NCBI GenBank assembly: GCA_020634625.1
Contig: JACKBJ010000007.1
Location: forward strand, 62,001 to 126,000
Source of the DNA: Caldilineae bacterium
GTDB lineage: Bacteria; Chloroflexota; Anaerolineae; Epilineales; Epilineaceae
Reading direction: 5' to 3'
DNA: 64,000 nt
Shown: positions 38,725 to 46,835 of the stretch, piece by piece
How positions within the stretch are numbered: position 1 is the first letter of the stretch
How the letters are laid out: each line of letters starts with the position of its first letter
Notes under the pieces: model-generated
Database searches by the model: none
What the model was told of the DNA's origin: nothing
The model's input: the letters and a program-made list of their open reading frames with translations, nothing else
Translations under genes and position numbers: made by a program

Positions 38725-40232
38725 CGGATCGAGCGGGCGTGGACCCGACGGCGGCCTTGCGCGACCTGCTCGAGCGGATCGAGGCCGGCCAGCCTCTGGA
38801 TGCGGCGCTGGATGCCCGGCCGGAGCATGCCGAAGCCCTGCGGCCGCTGCTCGAGGTGGCGCAGGCCCTGCGGCGCTTGCCACGCGGCGCGGCGCCGGTC
38901 GACCTGGCGGCGCGCATCGACCGCGCCCTGGCCGCCGATGGCCTCCAGGCGCCCGCATCGCGGGCGGCAGCGGCGGCGGATCTGGCCGATACGAGGCCGG
39001 CGAGGCTCGGGCGCCGGGTCCGGATTCCGTGGGTCTCGCGCCGCGACCGGGGCTCCACCGTTCCGCGGCCGGCGCTGCGGGTCGCCTCGGCGCTGCTGGC
39101 CTGCGCCCTGCTGCTGGCCGGTGCCGTTCGCGCTTCGGCCGACAGCCTGCCTGGCGCGGCGCTCTATCCGCTCAAGCGCGGCATCGAGCGGGCGCAGCTG
39201 ATCCTGCTGCCCGCCGCGCGCGAGCCGGAGCTGGCCCTGCGCCTGGCCGAGCGCCGGCTCGAGGAGGCGGCCGCGCTGGCGCGATCGGGCCGATCGCCGC
39301 GGGCGGCGCTGGCCGGCTTGACGGAGCTGGCACCCTGGCTGGCGGCGCTGCCGGCGCCGACCCGTCAGGCGCTCGAATCGGCCCGCGCCGCCTGGCCCGG
39401 CCTCGCTCCGGACTCGGTCCTCGGCCCGGAAGTCGCCGGGACGCCGGGGGTCTCGGGGCAGGGCGTGCCACGGCTCACGCCCGTCATGCGCCGCGGCCCG
39501 ACGCCCGAGCTGCGCCTCGCCCGGGCCGAGGCGACCCGTGGGGGAGTCGGGACGGCCGCCGCGCAGGAGGCCGGGCGCCGGGTGCGGGCGGTCGCGCCAG
39601 GCCGGGCGGCGCCGACCCTCGCGTCGGCGCCGGAGTCGACCTCCGATCCCGGGCCGGGTCTTGGCTCCGGGGCGGAACCCGAGGAGCCCGAGGTCGCGGC
39701 GCCGACCGACCCAGGGCCGCCCAGCGCCACCCCGGAGCCGGAGCCGTCTCCGCCGAGCCCGACCTTGCCGCCGGCCACCGCGACCGAGCTCGCGCCACCG
39801 GTGACCTGGAATCGGGTCGAAGGCACGGTGGCCAGCCAGACGGGGGGCGTCGTGGCCGGCGCGCAGATCGGCTTCGTCGACGCCCTGAGCGGGCGTCGGG
39901 TGGCCCAGGCCGAGGCCGGCGCGGACGGCGGATACCAGCTGCGCCTGCAGCGCGGCCGCTACCTGGCGGTGGCCCTGGCCGATGGCTATCAGCCGCAATG
40001 GTACCGCGGCCAGGCATCCCGCGAAGCGGCCAACCCGGTCGACCTGCCCGGCGATGGACTGCCGATCCGGATCGCCTTCCGGCTGGCGCCGATCGCGCCG
40101 CCGACCCCGGCCGCGACCCAACCCGCGCGCGGTCCGTTGCCCGGCTCGAGCCCGGCGCCGCGGCCGACGCGAAGGCCGACGCCGTCGGCGACCGAGCTTC
40201 CGCCTTCGCCCCTGCCAGCCGCGATGCGCTAA
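38721..40232 (+). CDS. DUF5667 membrane protein, likely partner of the ECF sigma factor
   Basis: The 503-residue product begins inside the sigma factor stop (ATGA). The cytoplasmic N-terminus (about 1-115) contains AALRDLLERIEAGQPLDAAL and a P-E-H-A-E-A-L-x-P-L segment, a layout common next to ECF sigma factors in Chloroflexota. A single transmembrane helix (about 118-135, VASALLACALLLAGAVRA) is followed by ADSLPGAALYPLKRGIERAQ, the diagnostic DUF5667 motif. A long Pro-rich region follows, then a carboxypeptidase-regulatory-like beta-sandwich (about 370-450, VEGTVASQTGGVVAGAQIGF) and a Pro/Thr tail. It probably acts as an anti-sigma or sensing protein; that role is inferred from position. Confidence 0.75.
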   Translation: MTDRAGVDPTAALRDLLERIEAGQPLDAALDARPEHAEALRPLLEVAQALRRLPRGAAPVDLAARIDRALAADGLQAPASRAAAAADLADTRPARLGRRVRIPWVSRRDRGSTVPRPALRVASALLACALLLAGAVRASADSLPGAALYPLKRGIERAQLILLPAAREPELALRLAERRLEEAAALARSGRSPRAALAGLTELAPWLAALPAPTRQALESARAAWPGLAPDSVLGPEVAGTPGVSGQGVPRLTPVMRRGPTPELRLARAEATRGGVGTAAAQEAGRRVRAVAPGRAAPTLASAPESTSDPGPGLGSGAEPEEPEVAAPTDPGPPSATPEPEPSPPSPTLPPATATELAPPVTWNRVEGTVASQTGGVVAGAQIGFVDALSGRRVAQAEAGADGGYQLRLQRGRYLAVALADGYQPQWYRGQASREAANPVDLPGDGLPIRIAFRLAPIAPPTPAATQPARGPLPGSSPAPRPTRRPTPSATELPPSPLPAAMR

Positions 40233-40284
40233 GATCGGCGCCCGGCGCGGAAGCCGCCGCGCCCGCCGCGAGCCGGAGCCTGGA

Positions 40285-41133
40285 TTGAGCCCCATCGAGC
40301 TGCCCACCTGGTCGGCTACCCGCTATGTCGTCCCGCTGCGCGAGGGCGGCTCGCTGCCGGCCGTGGTCGAGGCCGAGGCCGGTGGCCTCTTCGTGCTGAA
40401 GTTCCGCGGCGCCGGCCAAGGCCCACGCGCCTTGGTGGCCGAGCTGATCGAGGGCCTGCTCGGCCGCGCCTTGGGCCTGCCGGTGCCCGAGCTGGCCCTG
40501 ATCCAGCTCGACCGCGCCTTCGAGCGCTTCGAGCGCGACCAGGAGATCCAGGACCTGTTGCGCGCCAGCCAGGGCCTCAACGTGGGCCTGCGCTACCTCG
40601 ACGGGGCCTTCAACTACGATCCGCTGTCGGGCGCCGACCGGATCTCGCCCGAGCTGGCGGCCGAGGTGGTCTGGCTCGATGCCCTGTGCAGCAACATCGA
40701 CCGCACGCCACGCAACCCGAACATCCTGATCTGGCAGGGCGCGCCCTGGCTGATCGACCACGGCGCGGCGCTCTACTTCCACCACCGCTGGGCCGCCGTC
40801 GACCGCGAGTCGGCCCGCCGGCCCTTCGCGGGCATCGGCGAGCACGTCCTCCTGCCGCTGGCTGGCGACCTGCGCGCGGCCGACGCGCGCCTGACGCCCC
40901 GCCTGAGCGAGGCGCTCCTGCGCGCCATCCTCGAATCGGTTCCCGAGGCGCTGCTCGAGCCGGACGCGGCCGGCTCGGCGGCCCACTTCGACTCGGCCGA
41001 GGCCAACCGCGAGGCCTACCTGCGCTACTTCCTGGACCGCCTCGAGGCGCCGCGCGCCTTCCTCGAGACAGCCGTGGCGCAGCAGGCCGAGCGCGCCGCG
41101 CGGACCGAGCGCCCGCTGTCCTACCGCCGCTGA
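40285..41133 (+). CDS. HipA-like kinase family protein
   Basis: The 282-residue product resembles the short HipA-like family (HipA_2) that pairs with DUF3037 proteins rather than with HipB. Kinase-like features are FVLKFRGAGQGPRALVAELI (possible ATP-binding lysine), and a catalytic-loop region LDALCSNIDRTPRNPNILIW followed by LIDHGAAL, where D in N-x-DR and D in LIDH would be the catalytic and metal-binding acids. The start is a TTG at 40,285, 7 bp after GGAG; no ATG or GTG fits better. The DUF3037 gene follows 89 bp downstream. Substrate and role are unknown; it is not a HipAB toxin-antitoxin pair because no HipB-type gene is present. Confidence 0.72.
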   Translation: MSPIELPTWSATRYVVPLREGGSLPAVVEAEAGGLFVLKFRGAGQGPRALVAELIEGLLGRALGLPVPELALIQLDRAFERFERDQEIQDLLRASQGLNVGLRYLDGAFNYDPLSGADRISPELAAEVVWLDALCSNIDRTPRNPNILIWQGAPWLIDHGAALYFHHRWAAVDRESARRPFAGIGEHVLLPLAGDLRAADARLTPRLSEALLRAILESVPEALLEPDAAGSAAHFDSAEANREAYLRYFLDRLEAPRAFLETAVAQQAERAARTERPLSYRR

Positions 41134-41222
41134 GCCCCGGCTCGGCTCCCGCGAGCCGGCCGGCGGCGGCCCGAGACGAGGCCATCGACGATGCGACCCG
41201 ACCGCCGAGGAAGCGACCCACG

Positions 41223-41642
41223 ATGAGCGAGGCCCCAGCGGCCTGGATCGGCTACGACTACGCCCTGTTGCGCCTGGTGCCCCACGTGCACCTCGGCGAC
41301 TTCATGACGGTGGGCGTCGTGCTCCAGGCGCGCTCGGCAGATTACCTCGACCTGCGCCTGCGCCTCGAGCCCGAGGCCTGGGCCGAGCGCTTCCCGGAGC
41401 TGGACCTCGAGATGGCCCTGCGTGGCCTGGAGGCCTACGCGCGAGTCTGCGCCGGCGGCCCGGAGGGCGGCCCGATCGGCCTGCTGCCGCCCTCCGAGCG
41501 CTTCCACTGGCTGACCGCGCCCCGCTCGGCCGTGATCCAGAGTTCGGCCGTCCATGGCGGCCGCACCCGCGATCCGGCGGCGACCCTGGAGCGGATCTTC
41601 GCGGCCTGCGTGCCGGACCGGCCGGGCGTCGCCCCGGCCTGA
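41223..41642 (+). CDS. DUF3037 protein
   Basis: The 139-residue product matches DUF3037: an opening YDYALLRLVPHVHLGDFMTVGV, then a mid region with RLEP and LDLEMAL, and an ending with LTAPRSAVIQSSAVHGG. Genes of this family commonly follow a HipA-like kinase gene, as here, so the two products probably act together. The ATG at 41,223 has GAGGAAG about 9 bp upstream. The function is not known. Confidence 0.8.
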   Translation: MSEAPAAWIGYDYALLRLVPHVHLGDFMTVGVVLQARSADYLDLRLRLEPEAWAERFPELDLEMALRGLEAYARVCAGGPEGGPIGLLPPSERFHWLTAPRSAVIQSSAVHGGRTRDPAATLERIFAACVPDRPGVAPA

Positions 41643-41660
41643 AGGCGCGCTGGGCGGCGC

Positions 41661-42422
41661 TCAGTCCGCGGCGGCGGGAGACTCGGCGATGCGCTCGGCG
41701 CGGCGTCGGCGCGGGATGAGCATCGGTACGCGGCGGCGGTAGTCGGTGTACTCGGGATGCGCCGAGGCCAGGTCCCGCTCTTCGAGCTGGATGGCCACGA
41801 GGATGTATGCGCTCGCGCCCAGGGCGAAGATCAGGTGGATCAGGCTCATGGTCGGTGCCGACCAGAGCAGGATCAGCATGCCCAGGTAGAGCGGGTGGCG
41901 CAGGTAGCGGTAGAGCAGCGGCATGTCGAACTCCAGCGCGGTGTAGGACCGGCCGCGCAGCTGCAGCCAGACCTGGCGCAGGCCGAAGAGGTCGAAGTGG
42001 TTGAGCAGGAAGGTCGAGCCGACCAGGATGCCCCAGCCCAGCCCGTACAGGCCCCAGATCAGCGCCCGCAGCGCGGGGGTCTCGACCGACCAGACGCTGC
42101 CGCCGATGGGCTGCCAGAAGACGAAGAAGCCGATCAGGGCCAGCCCCGAGAAGAGCACGAACGTGCTGCGCTCGGCGACCGCGGGCACGATGCGGGTCCA
42201 GCGGCGCTTGAAGGCCGGTCGGGCCATGCCGCTGTGCTGGACGGCGAAGAGCGTCAGCAGGCCCAGGTCGATGGCCAGCGCCTGGCCCCAGGGCAGGCTC
42301 GGCGCGCCGTCCAGCGGCCGCGGCACGCCGACGCCGGCGATCCAGCCGGCCAGGTAGAGCAGCGAGGCCATGCCGATGGCGTAAGCCAGAAGGCCGTAGG
42401 CGAAGATGAGGATGCGTCGCAT
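41661..42422 (-). CDS. mddA: Methanethiol S-methyltransferase-like membrane protein
   Basis: The 253-residue product has about six transmembrane helices and resembles MddA of the NnrU/isoprenylcysteine methyltransferase superfamily, which uses S-adenosylmethionine to convert methanethiol to dimethyl sulfide. Conserved blocks are AIDLGLLTLFAVQHSGMARP, RSTFVL, STFLLNHFDLFGLRQVW, YRYLRHPLYLGML and the C-terminal IQLEERDL followed by YRRRVPML. The RHP...LG motif and the EERDL segment form the SAM site in this superfamily. The start at 42,422 follows GGGAGC at about 9 bp. It is a single gene, convergent with DUF3037. Enzyme activity is inferred from similarity alone. Confidence 0.75.
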   Translation of the reverse strand: MRRILIFAYGLLAYAIGMASLLYLAGWIAGVGVPRPLDGAPSLPWGQALAIDLGLLTLFAVQHSGMARPAFKRRWTRIVPAVAERSTFVLFSGLALIGFFVFWQPIGGSVWSVETPALRALIWGLYGLGWGILVGSTFLLNHFDLFGLRQVWLQLRGRSYTALEFDMPLLYRYLRHPLYLGMLILLWSAPTMSLIHLIFALGASAYILVAIQLEERDLASAHPEYTDYRRRVPMLIPRRRRAERIAESPAAAD

Positions 42423-42652
42423 GTCGGTTGCTCCCGTCGTTAGGGGTTCGGAGTGGACGGGGACAGCATCGCCGATCGCGGCGCGCGGCTCCAGGCCCGA
42501 GCGACCCTGGAGTGACAGCGGGACGACCGCGGATCGCGGTGCGCGTCTCGGCTGCTTGCCGGCATCCCGGCGCTTGTCGGTTCGTGCGCCGGCGCCTAGC
42601 GTTGATGGCCCTCCGGCATGCCGGGCCGACCGATGGGCTGGGAGATCGCGCC

Positions 42653-43291
42653 GTGGCTTCCGACATCCTGTTCCTGCTGGTCGTGATGGTCTCGGCGGCG
42701 ACCTTGCTGGGGCTGGTCGCCGCCGCCCTGGGCGGGCGCTGGCGCTTCGCCCGCCGGCTGCTGCGAGGCTACGCCCTCGTCGCCTTCACCTACCTCGGCG
42801 CGCTGGTCCTGTTCTCGCTCACGGCGCCGCAGCGTGTGCTCCCTCTCGGCGAGGATCGCTGCTTCGACGACTGGTGCATCGCGGCCACCGGCTACAGCGT
42901 TCTGCCCGAGCTGGGGCCGAGCACGCGGCGCCTTCGGGCGCAGGGGCGCTTCTACGCGGTCGAGATCCGGCTCTCGAACCAGGCCCGCGGCCGGAGCCAG
43001 CGGGCCAGCAGCGTCGCGCTGTGGCTGCTGGACGATCGGGGTCGGCGCTACCCGGTCTCTCGGTCGGGCCAGGCGGCCTGGGAGGCCGAGCATGGCCCGA
43101 CCGCGGCGCTGACCTCGACCCTGGCGCTGGGTGAGCGCCTCGGCACGCTGCGGGTCTTCGAGGTGCCCTTGGACGCGCGCTCCCTCGGCCTCGTGGTCGA
43201 GCATCCGGCCGGCTTCTCGCCCGGCCGGCTGATCCTCTTCGACGAGCAGAGCTGGCTCCACCCGCCGACGGTCTTTCGCCTGGCGCCCTAA
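42653..43291 (+). CDS. Membrane-anchored protein with an extracytoplasmic beta domain
   Basis: I take the GTG at 42,653 (GGGAGA 7 bp upstream) as start; an ATG at 42,605 is an alternative. The 212-residue product has two N-terminal transmembrane helices (ILFLLVVMVSAATLLGLVAA and ALVAFTYLGALVLFSL). The rest looks like a beta-rich extracytoplasmic domain with a possible disulfide in DRCFDDWCIAATGY, a strand FYAVEIRLSNQARG and a late LGLVVEHPAGF segment. The layout resembles DUF4352-like domains, but I cannot assign it. It converges on the NACHT gene with a 4-bp overlap. Confidence 0.65.
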   Translation: MASDILFLLVVMVSAATLLGLVAAALGGRWRFARRLLRGYALVAFTYLGALVLFSLTAPQRVLPLGEDRCFDDWCIAATGYSVLPELGPSTRRLRAQGRFYAVEIRLSNQARGRSQRASSVALWLLDDRGRRYPVSRSGQAAWEAEHGPTAALTSTLALGERLGTLRVFEVPLDARSLGLVVEHPAGFSPGRLILFDEQSWLHPPTVFRLAP

Positions 43292-46200
43292 CCCGAAAGC
43301 GCCAGCCGCATCCCGACGTCGTCGACGCGGAAGCGTGTGCCCTGGGGGTTGCGGTTGACCGCGAAGGTGCCCGCCGGCGAGCCGTTCCAGGCGCCGCCGC
43401 GGGCCACGCGGAAGGTCTCGGGCGGCAGGGATGGATCCTCGCGGCCATCCCGGGCCACGTAGGGGTAGGCGAAGCCCGGCGCGCCCTGCGCCACGGAGCC
43501 CCAGGCCGAGGCGGTCCAGTCCCAGGTGTTGCCGGCGAGGTCGCTGACGCCCTCCGGCGTGTCGCCGGCCGGGAAGACGCCGACCGGCGAGGGGCCGAAG
43601 AGGTGGGCGTCGACCGTGTTGCCGGCCAGCGGCTGGTAGGCGTCCCCGTAAGGCAGCCGGCGGCCCGCGAGCCCGCGCGCCGCGGCCTCCCATTCGACCT
43701 CGCTGGGCAGGCGAAAGTCCAGGCCGCTCTGCGCCGCCAGCCAGCAGCAGTAGGCCCGGGCCTCGTACCAGCAGATGCCGACCACCGGGTCGCCCGGCTG
43801 GTTGAGCCGGGCCTCGCGCCAGAAGCGGGGCTCGGTCAAGCGCCGGCCCGGCCAACGCTCGGCCAGAGCGGCCTCGAAGGCCGCGTCGTCCATGGCGCAC
43901 CAACGTCGCCAGCGCTCGGCCGTCGCTTCGTCGAAGGTGCCGAGGCTCGAGAACTGCGCGATCCGTTCGGGCGAGGCCCGGAAGTGCTGGCGCCATTCGC
44001 GGTTGTTGCGGCGGGCGTCGTCGTCGCTGCCCGCGCCCCGTCGCCAGGCCTGCGCCGGCGCGCCCGGCCACCAACGCGGGTCCTCGTAGCCGCCGGCCTG
44101 GAGGAAGCAGGCCCATTCGGCGTTGGTGACCGCGAAGCGGCCGATGGCGAAGCCGGCGAGCGCGATCCGATGCGCCGGCTGGTGGCCGTCGAAGCGCTGG
44201 TCCTCCCAGCGCAGCGCGGCGTCGTCGCCGATGGGGTAGCGGCCGGCGGCGATCTCGACCAGCGGCGGCAGCAGGTAGGCGCCTTCGGGCCCCTGGCGCG
44301 CTTCGAAGCGCGGGTCGCCCAGCCGGCCCAGCACGCGGCCGGCGGCGATGCGCGCGCGCAGGTCGGCCTGCGGGTCGCGGCTGCGCGCGATCAGGTCGCG
44401 GCGCAGCCGCGCCAGGAGCGGGTCGGGGAGTCGCCCGGCCAGCTCGGGCTGGAGCGCGGCGCGTCCGGCCAGCACCAGGTTGGCGTCGGCCAGGCCCTGG
44501 ACGAAAGCCTCCGAATCGGGCGCCATCACCGCCGCCATCAGACAGGCCTCCTCCCAGCCGCTGCCGGGCAGGGCGGGCAGCGGCTCGCCCGGACCCAAGG
44601 CGGCGATCACGCCGGGCAGGGCGGGCTCGAGCTCGGCGGCGCGCCAGCTGTCGCGGGTCAGCTCGGGTTGGGGCCGGCGGGCGAGCTCGCGGGCGGCGAA
44701 GTACTCCTGGATCAGCTGGTGGAAGAACATCAGCTCGTCGCGGTCGCGGTCCTCGTCCAGGATGGCCAGGGCCAGGCCGGCCGCCACGACCGCCTCGGCC
44801 TTCTCGGCCGCCTCGCCCGCGATCAGGTCGAGCGCCTCGTCGTAGGGCACGCGGATCGCGCGGCCGTCCTCGCCGCCGTAGCTGACCTGCATGGCGAAGG
44901 CCAGGCGCTCGAGCCCGCCGATCAGGGGCCCGCGCTCGGGCAGCTCCCAGGCATCGCGCCAACGCCGGGCGCTGACGATGCGGCGGACGTCCCGCTCCGA
45001 CAGCGCCGCGCCCGGGCTCAGGGCCGGATGGTCGCGTTCGAGCTCGCGTCGCAGCGCGCGGCGGACGAAGCCGGTCAGCAGCGAGGCCGGGTCGCTCGGG
45101 CTGGCCACCCCGGCCCGTGCGGCGTCGATCAGGAGCCGCAGCAGATAGGGTCGACGCAAGAGGTCGCGCTGGGGCGAGTCGGCGATCTGGGCCCAGAGCT
45201 CGGCCGCGCTCGGCCCGGCGTAGGCTTCGACGAAGGCCTGCATCCGCGCGTCGTCCAGGGGCTCGACCCGGGCCTGCGGCACCCGCAGCTCGGGCGTCGA
45301 GAGGGGGGCGCTGTAGTCCAGGCTGCGGCAGCTGAAGACGGCTCGGTTGCCGCTGCCGTCCAGGCATTCCTGGATGAAGCGCTTCCAGGCCGCGACCTGC
45401 GCGCGGTGTTCGGCCAGGTCGCGATGCGGCATCTCGTTGAGCCCGTCGAGCAGCAGCAGCATCCTGCCCTCGGCCAGCAGGGTGTCGAGCGCCGGAAGCC
45501 GGGGATGGCGCTGGCGCCAGAGATCGCCCAGCCAGCGGCGTGGCGGAATCGCCCCCTCGCCCGGCTCGGGCGCGTAGCCCGAGAGCGGGGCGAGCAGCGT
45601 GATCGGCGCCTCGTCGCCCCGCAGGCCGGCCTGGCAGCAGTCCAGCTCGAGCCGGCGCAGGAGCGAGCTCTTGCCGGCGCCGGGCGCGCCCAGCAGCACC
45701 AGCGCCGGCGCATCGATCGACGCCAGCAGCGCGGCCAGGCTGGCGTAGCGCTCGCGCGCGACCTGCCAGCGGCCGGCCGGCGCCGACTCGCCCTGGTCGA
45801 CCAGCAGCCCCAGCTCGACGAAGCGCGCGTCCACCCGGTAGCGCGGCGCCGACCAGGCGGCGATGCGCGATCGGCGCTGGTCCTCGAGCGCCTCGGCGCG
45901 CAGCCCTGCCGCCTGCGCCGCCGTATCCGACGCGCCGGCTGGTCGGGCCGAGCGCGGGGCGCCGCTCGCGCCCGCCGGCAGGTCGGTCGCGTCGGCCGGC
46001 GGGTCGGTCGCGTCGGCCCCTGCGGGGTCGCGCATCGCGACCGCATCGCGCGCCTCGGGCGGCCCGGCCGACGTCGCCGCGCGCGGCGCCTGGCCCTCGG
46101 CGGCGGCCAGCTCGCGCAACGCCGCCAGCTCCTGCTCGCGCAGCCGGTCGGTCAAGAGCGCGTAGCCGCGACCCAGGCGGCGGATGACGGTGCGCGTCGT

Positions 46201-46608
46201 CACGCCCAGCCGATCGGCCAGCTCGGCGTTGGCGACCCGCGCCTCGGCCACGTGGCGCAGGCAGAGCACGCTCCAGGCCTCGCGGTCGACCGCGTCGGCG
46301 CGGAAGTCGGCCACCATCTCGGCCAGGAAGGCCTCGGGGGTCAGGGCATCGCGGGCGAGGGTCTCGAGCCCGCGCGACCGGGCCAAGGCCGTCACGCTCA
46401 GGGTGTGGACGATCCGATGCAGGAGCCAGGCGCGCAGCTCGGGCGTGTCATCCAGGCCTTCGGCGGCCAACGCGGCATCGACCTGGGCCAGGTGGATCAG
46501 CGGTGAACCGGCCAAGGGCTTGGCAAAGCGCAGGGCTCGCAGCGCTTCGCGGGTGTTGGCTTCGGTGAGCTGGGCCAGGCTGCCGGCCTTGCTGTCGTGC
46601 ACGCCCAT
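43288..46608 (-). CDS. NACHT NTPase fused to a formylglycine-generating-enzyme-like domain
   Basis: The 1,106-residue product starts at 46,608. The N-terminal part is helical with an HTH-like segment at about 126-150 (LADRLGVTTRTVIRRLGRGY). An Ala/Pro/Asp-rich linker (about 173-240) leads to a NACHT domain with Walker A GAPGAGKSS (307-315), Walker B LLLLDGLNEMP (384-394) and a sensor-like FSCRSLDY. A helical region follows, ending in a FGE/SUMF1-type C-type-lectin-fold domain (about 775-1,106; GRFAVTNAEW, PVVGICWYEARAYC, FRLPSEVEWEAAARG, NTWDWT, RVARGGAWN). The cysteines that bind copper in true FGE are absent from the last part. Bacterial NACHT proteins act in antiphage defence; this role is inferred here. 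It has no partner gene. Confidence 0.82.
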   Translation of the reverse strand: MGVHDSKAGSLAQLTEANTREALRALRFAKPLAGSPLIHLAQVDAALAAEGLDDTPELRAWLLHRIVHTLSVTALARSRGLETLARDALTPEAFLAEMVADFRADAVDREAWSVLCLRHVAEARVANAELADRLGVTTRTVIRRLGRGYALLTDRLREQELAALRELAAAEGQAPRAATSAGPPEARDAVAMRDPAGADATDPPADATDLPAGASGAPRSARPAGASDTAAQAAGLRAEALEDQRRSRIAAWSAPRYRVDARFVELGLLVDQGESAPAGRWQVARERYASLAALLASIDAPALVLLGAPGAGKSSLLRRLELDCCQAGLRGDEAPITLLAPLSGYAPEPGEGAIPPRRWLGDLWRQRHPRLPALDTLLAEGRMLLLLDGLNEMPHRDLAEHRAQVAAWKRFIQECLDGSGNRAVFSCRSLDYSAPLSTPELRVPQARVEPLDDARMQAFVEAYAGPSAAELWAQIADSPQRDLLRRPYLLRLLIDAARAGVASPSDPASLLTGFVRRALRRELERDHPALSPGAALSERDVRRIVSARRWRDAWELPERGPLIGGLERLAFAMQVSYGGEDGRAIRVPYDEALDLIAGEAAEKAEAVVAAGLALAILDEDRDRDELMFFHQLIQEYFAARELARRPQPELTRDSWRAAELEPALPGVIAALGPGEPLPALPGSGWEEACLMAAVMAPDSEAFVQGLADANLVLAGRAALQPELAGRLPDPLLARLRRDLIARSRDPQADLRARIAAGRVLGRLGDPRFEARQGPEGAYLLPPLVEIAAGRYPIGDDAALRWEDQRFDGHQPAHRIALAGFAIGRFAVTNAEWACFLQAGGYEDPRWWPGAPAQAWRRGAGSDDDARRNNREWRQHFRASPERIAQFSSLGTFDEATAERWRRWCAMDDAAFEAALAERWPGRRLTEPRFWREARLNQPGDPVVGICWYEARAYCCWLAAQSGLDFRLPSEVEWEAAARGLAGRRLPYGDAYQPLAGNTVDAHLFGPSPVGVFPAGDTPEGVSDLAGNTWDWTASAWGSVAQGAPGFAYPYVARDGREDPSLPPETFRVARGGAWNGSPAGTFAVNRNPQGTRFRVDDVGMRLALSG

Positions 46609-46661
46609 GTCTCCGCGGGGCTCGAGCGGACTCCGATCGCGACAGGCGCTGCCGCGCCTCC

Positions 46662-46689
46662 ATTGTGCCCGATTCCTGGTCGGGCGCAA
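46662..46689 (-). promoter_or_regulatory. Probable promoter of the NACHT gene
   Basis: On the minus strand TTGCGC (46,689-46,684) is followed after 16 bp by CACAAT (46,667-46,662), about 54 bp before the start codon. The same -35 hexamer occurs in the promoter at 58,799. Confidence 0.4.
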
Positions 46690-46796
46690 CGGGTGTCGAC
46701 CGATCCATCCGGGCGGCTGCCATCCCGGCCTTCGATCGCGACCGGCGAATCGGCGGCGGAAGCCGCGCTTGGACGGCCGCGCTTGCCCGGCAGCGC

Positions 46797-46825
46797 TGGC
46801 GCGCCCGTCGGCCCGCCGCTACAAT
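46797..46825 (+). promoter_or_regulatory. Probable promoter of the glycosylation operon
   Basis: TGGCGC at 46,797-46,802, then 17 bp, then TACAAT at 46,820-46,825. The expected transcription start lies about 4 bp before the ATG at 46,836, so the mRNA would be nearly leaderless. The same hexamers and spacing occur at 27,586. Confidence 0.5.
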
Positions 46826-46835
46826 ACCCGACCCT

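Noticed and set aside
40285..41642. HipAB toxin-antitoxin system
   Set aside because: The second gene is DUF3037, with no HTH of the HipB type, and it follows rather than precedes the kinase.
43288..44270. Active sulfatase-modifying enzyme in the NACHT protein
   Set aside because: The expected Cys pair near the end of the domain is missing, and no sulfatase gene is nearby.
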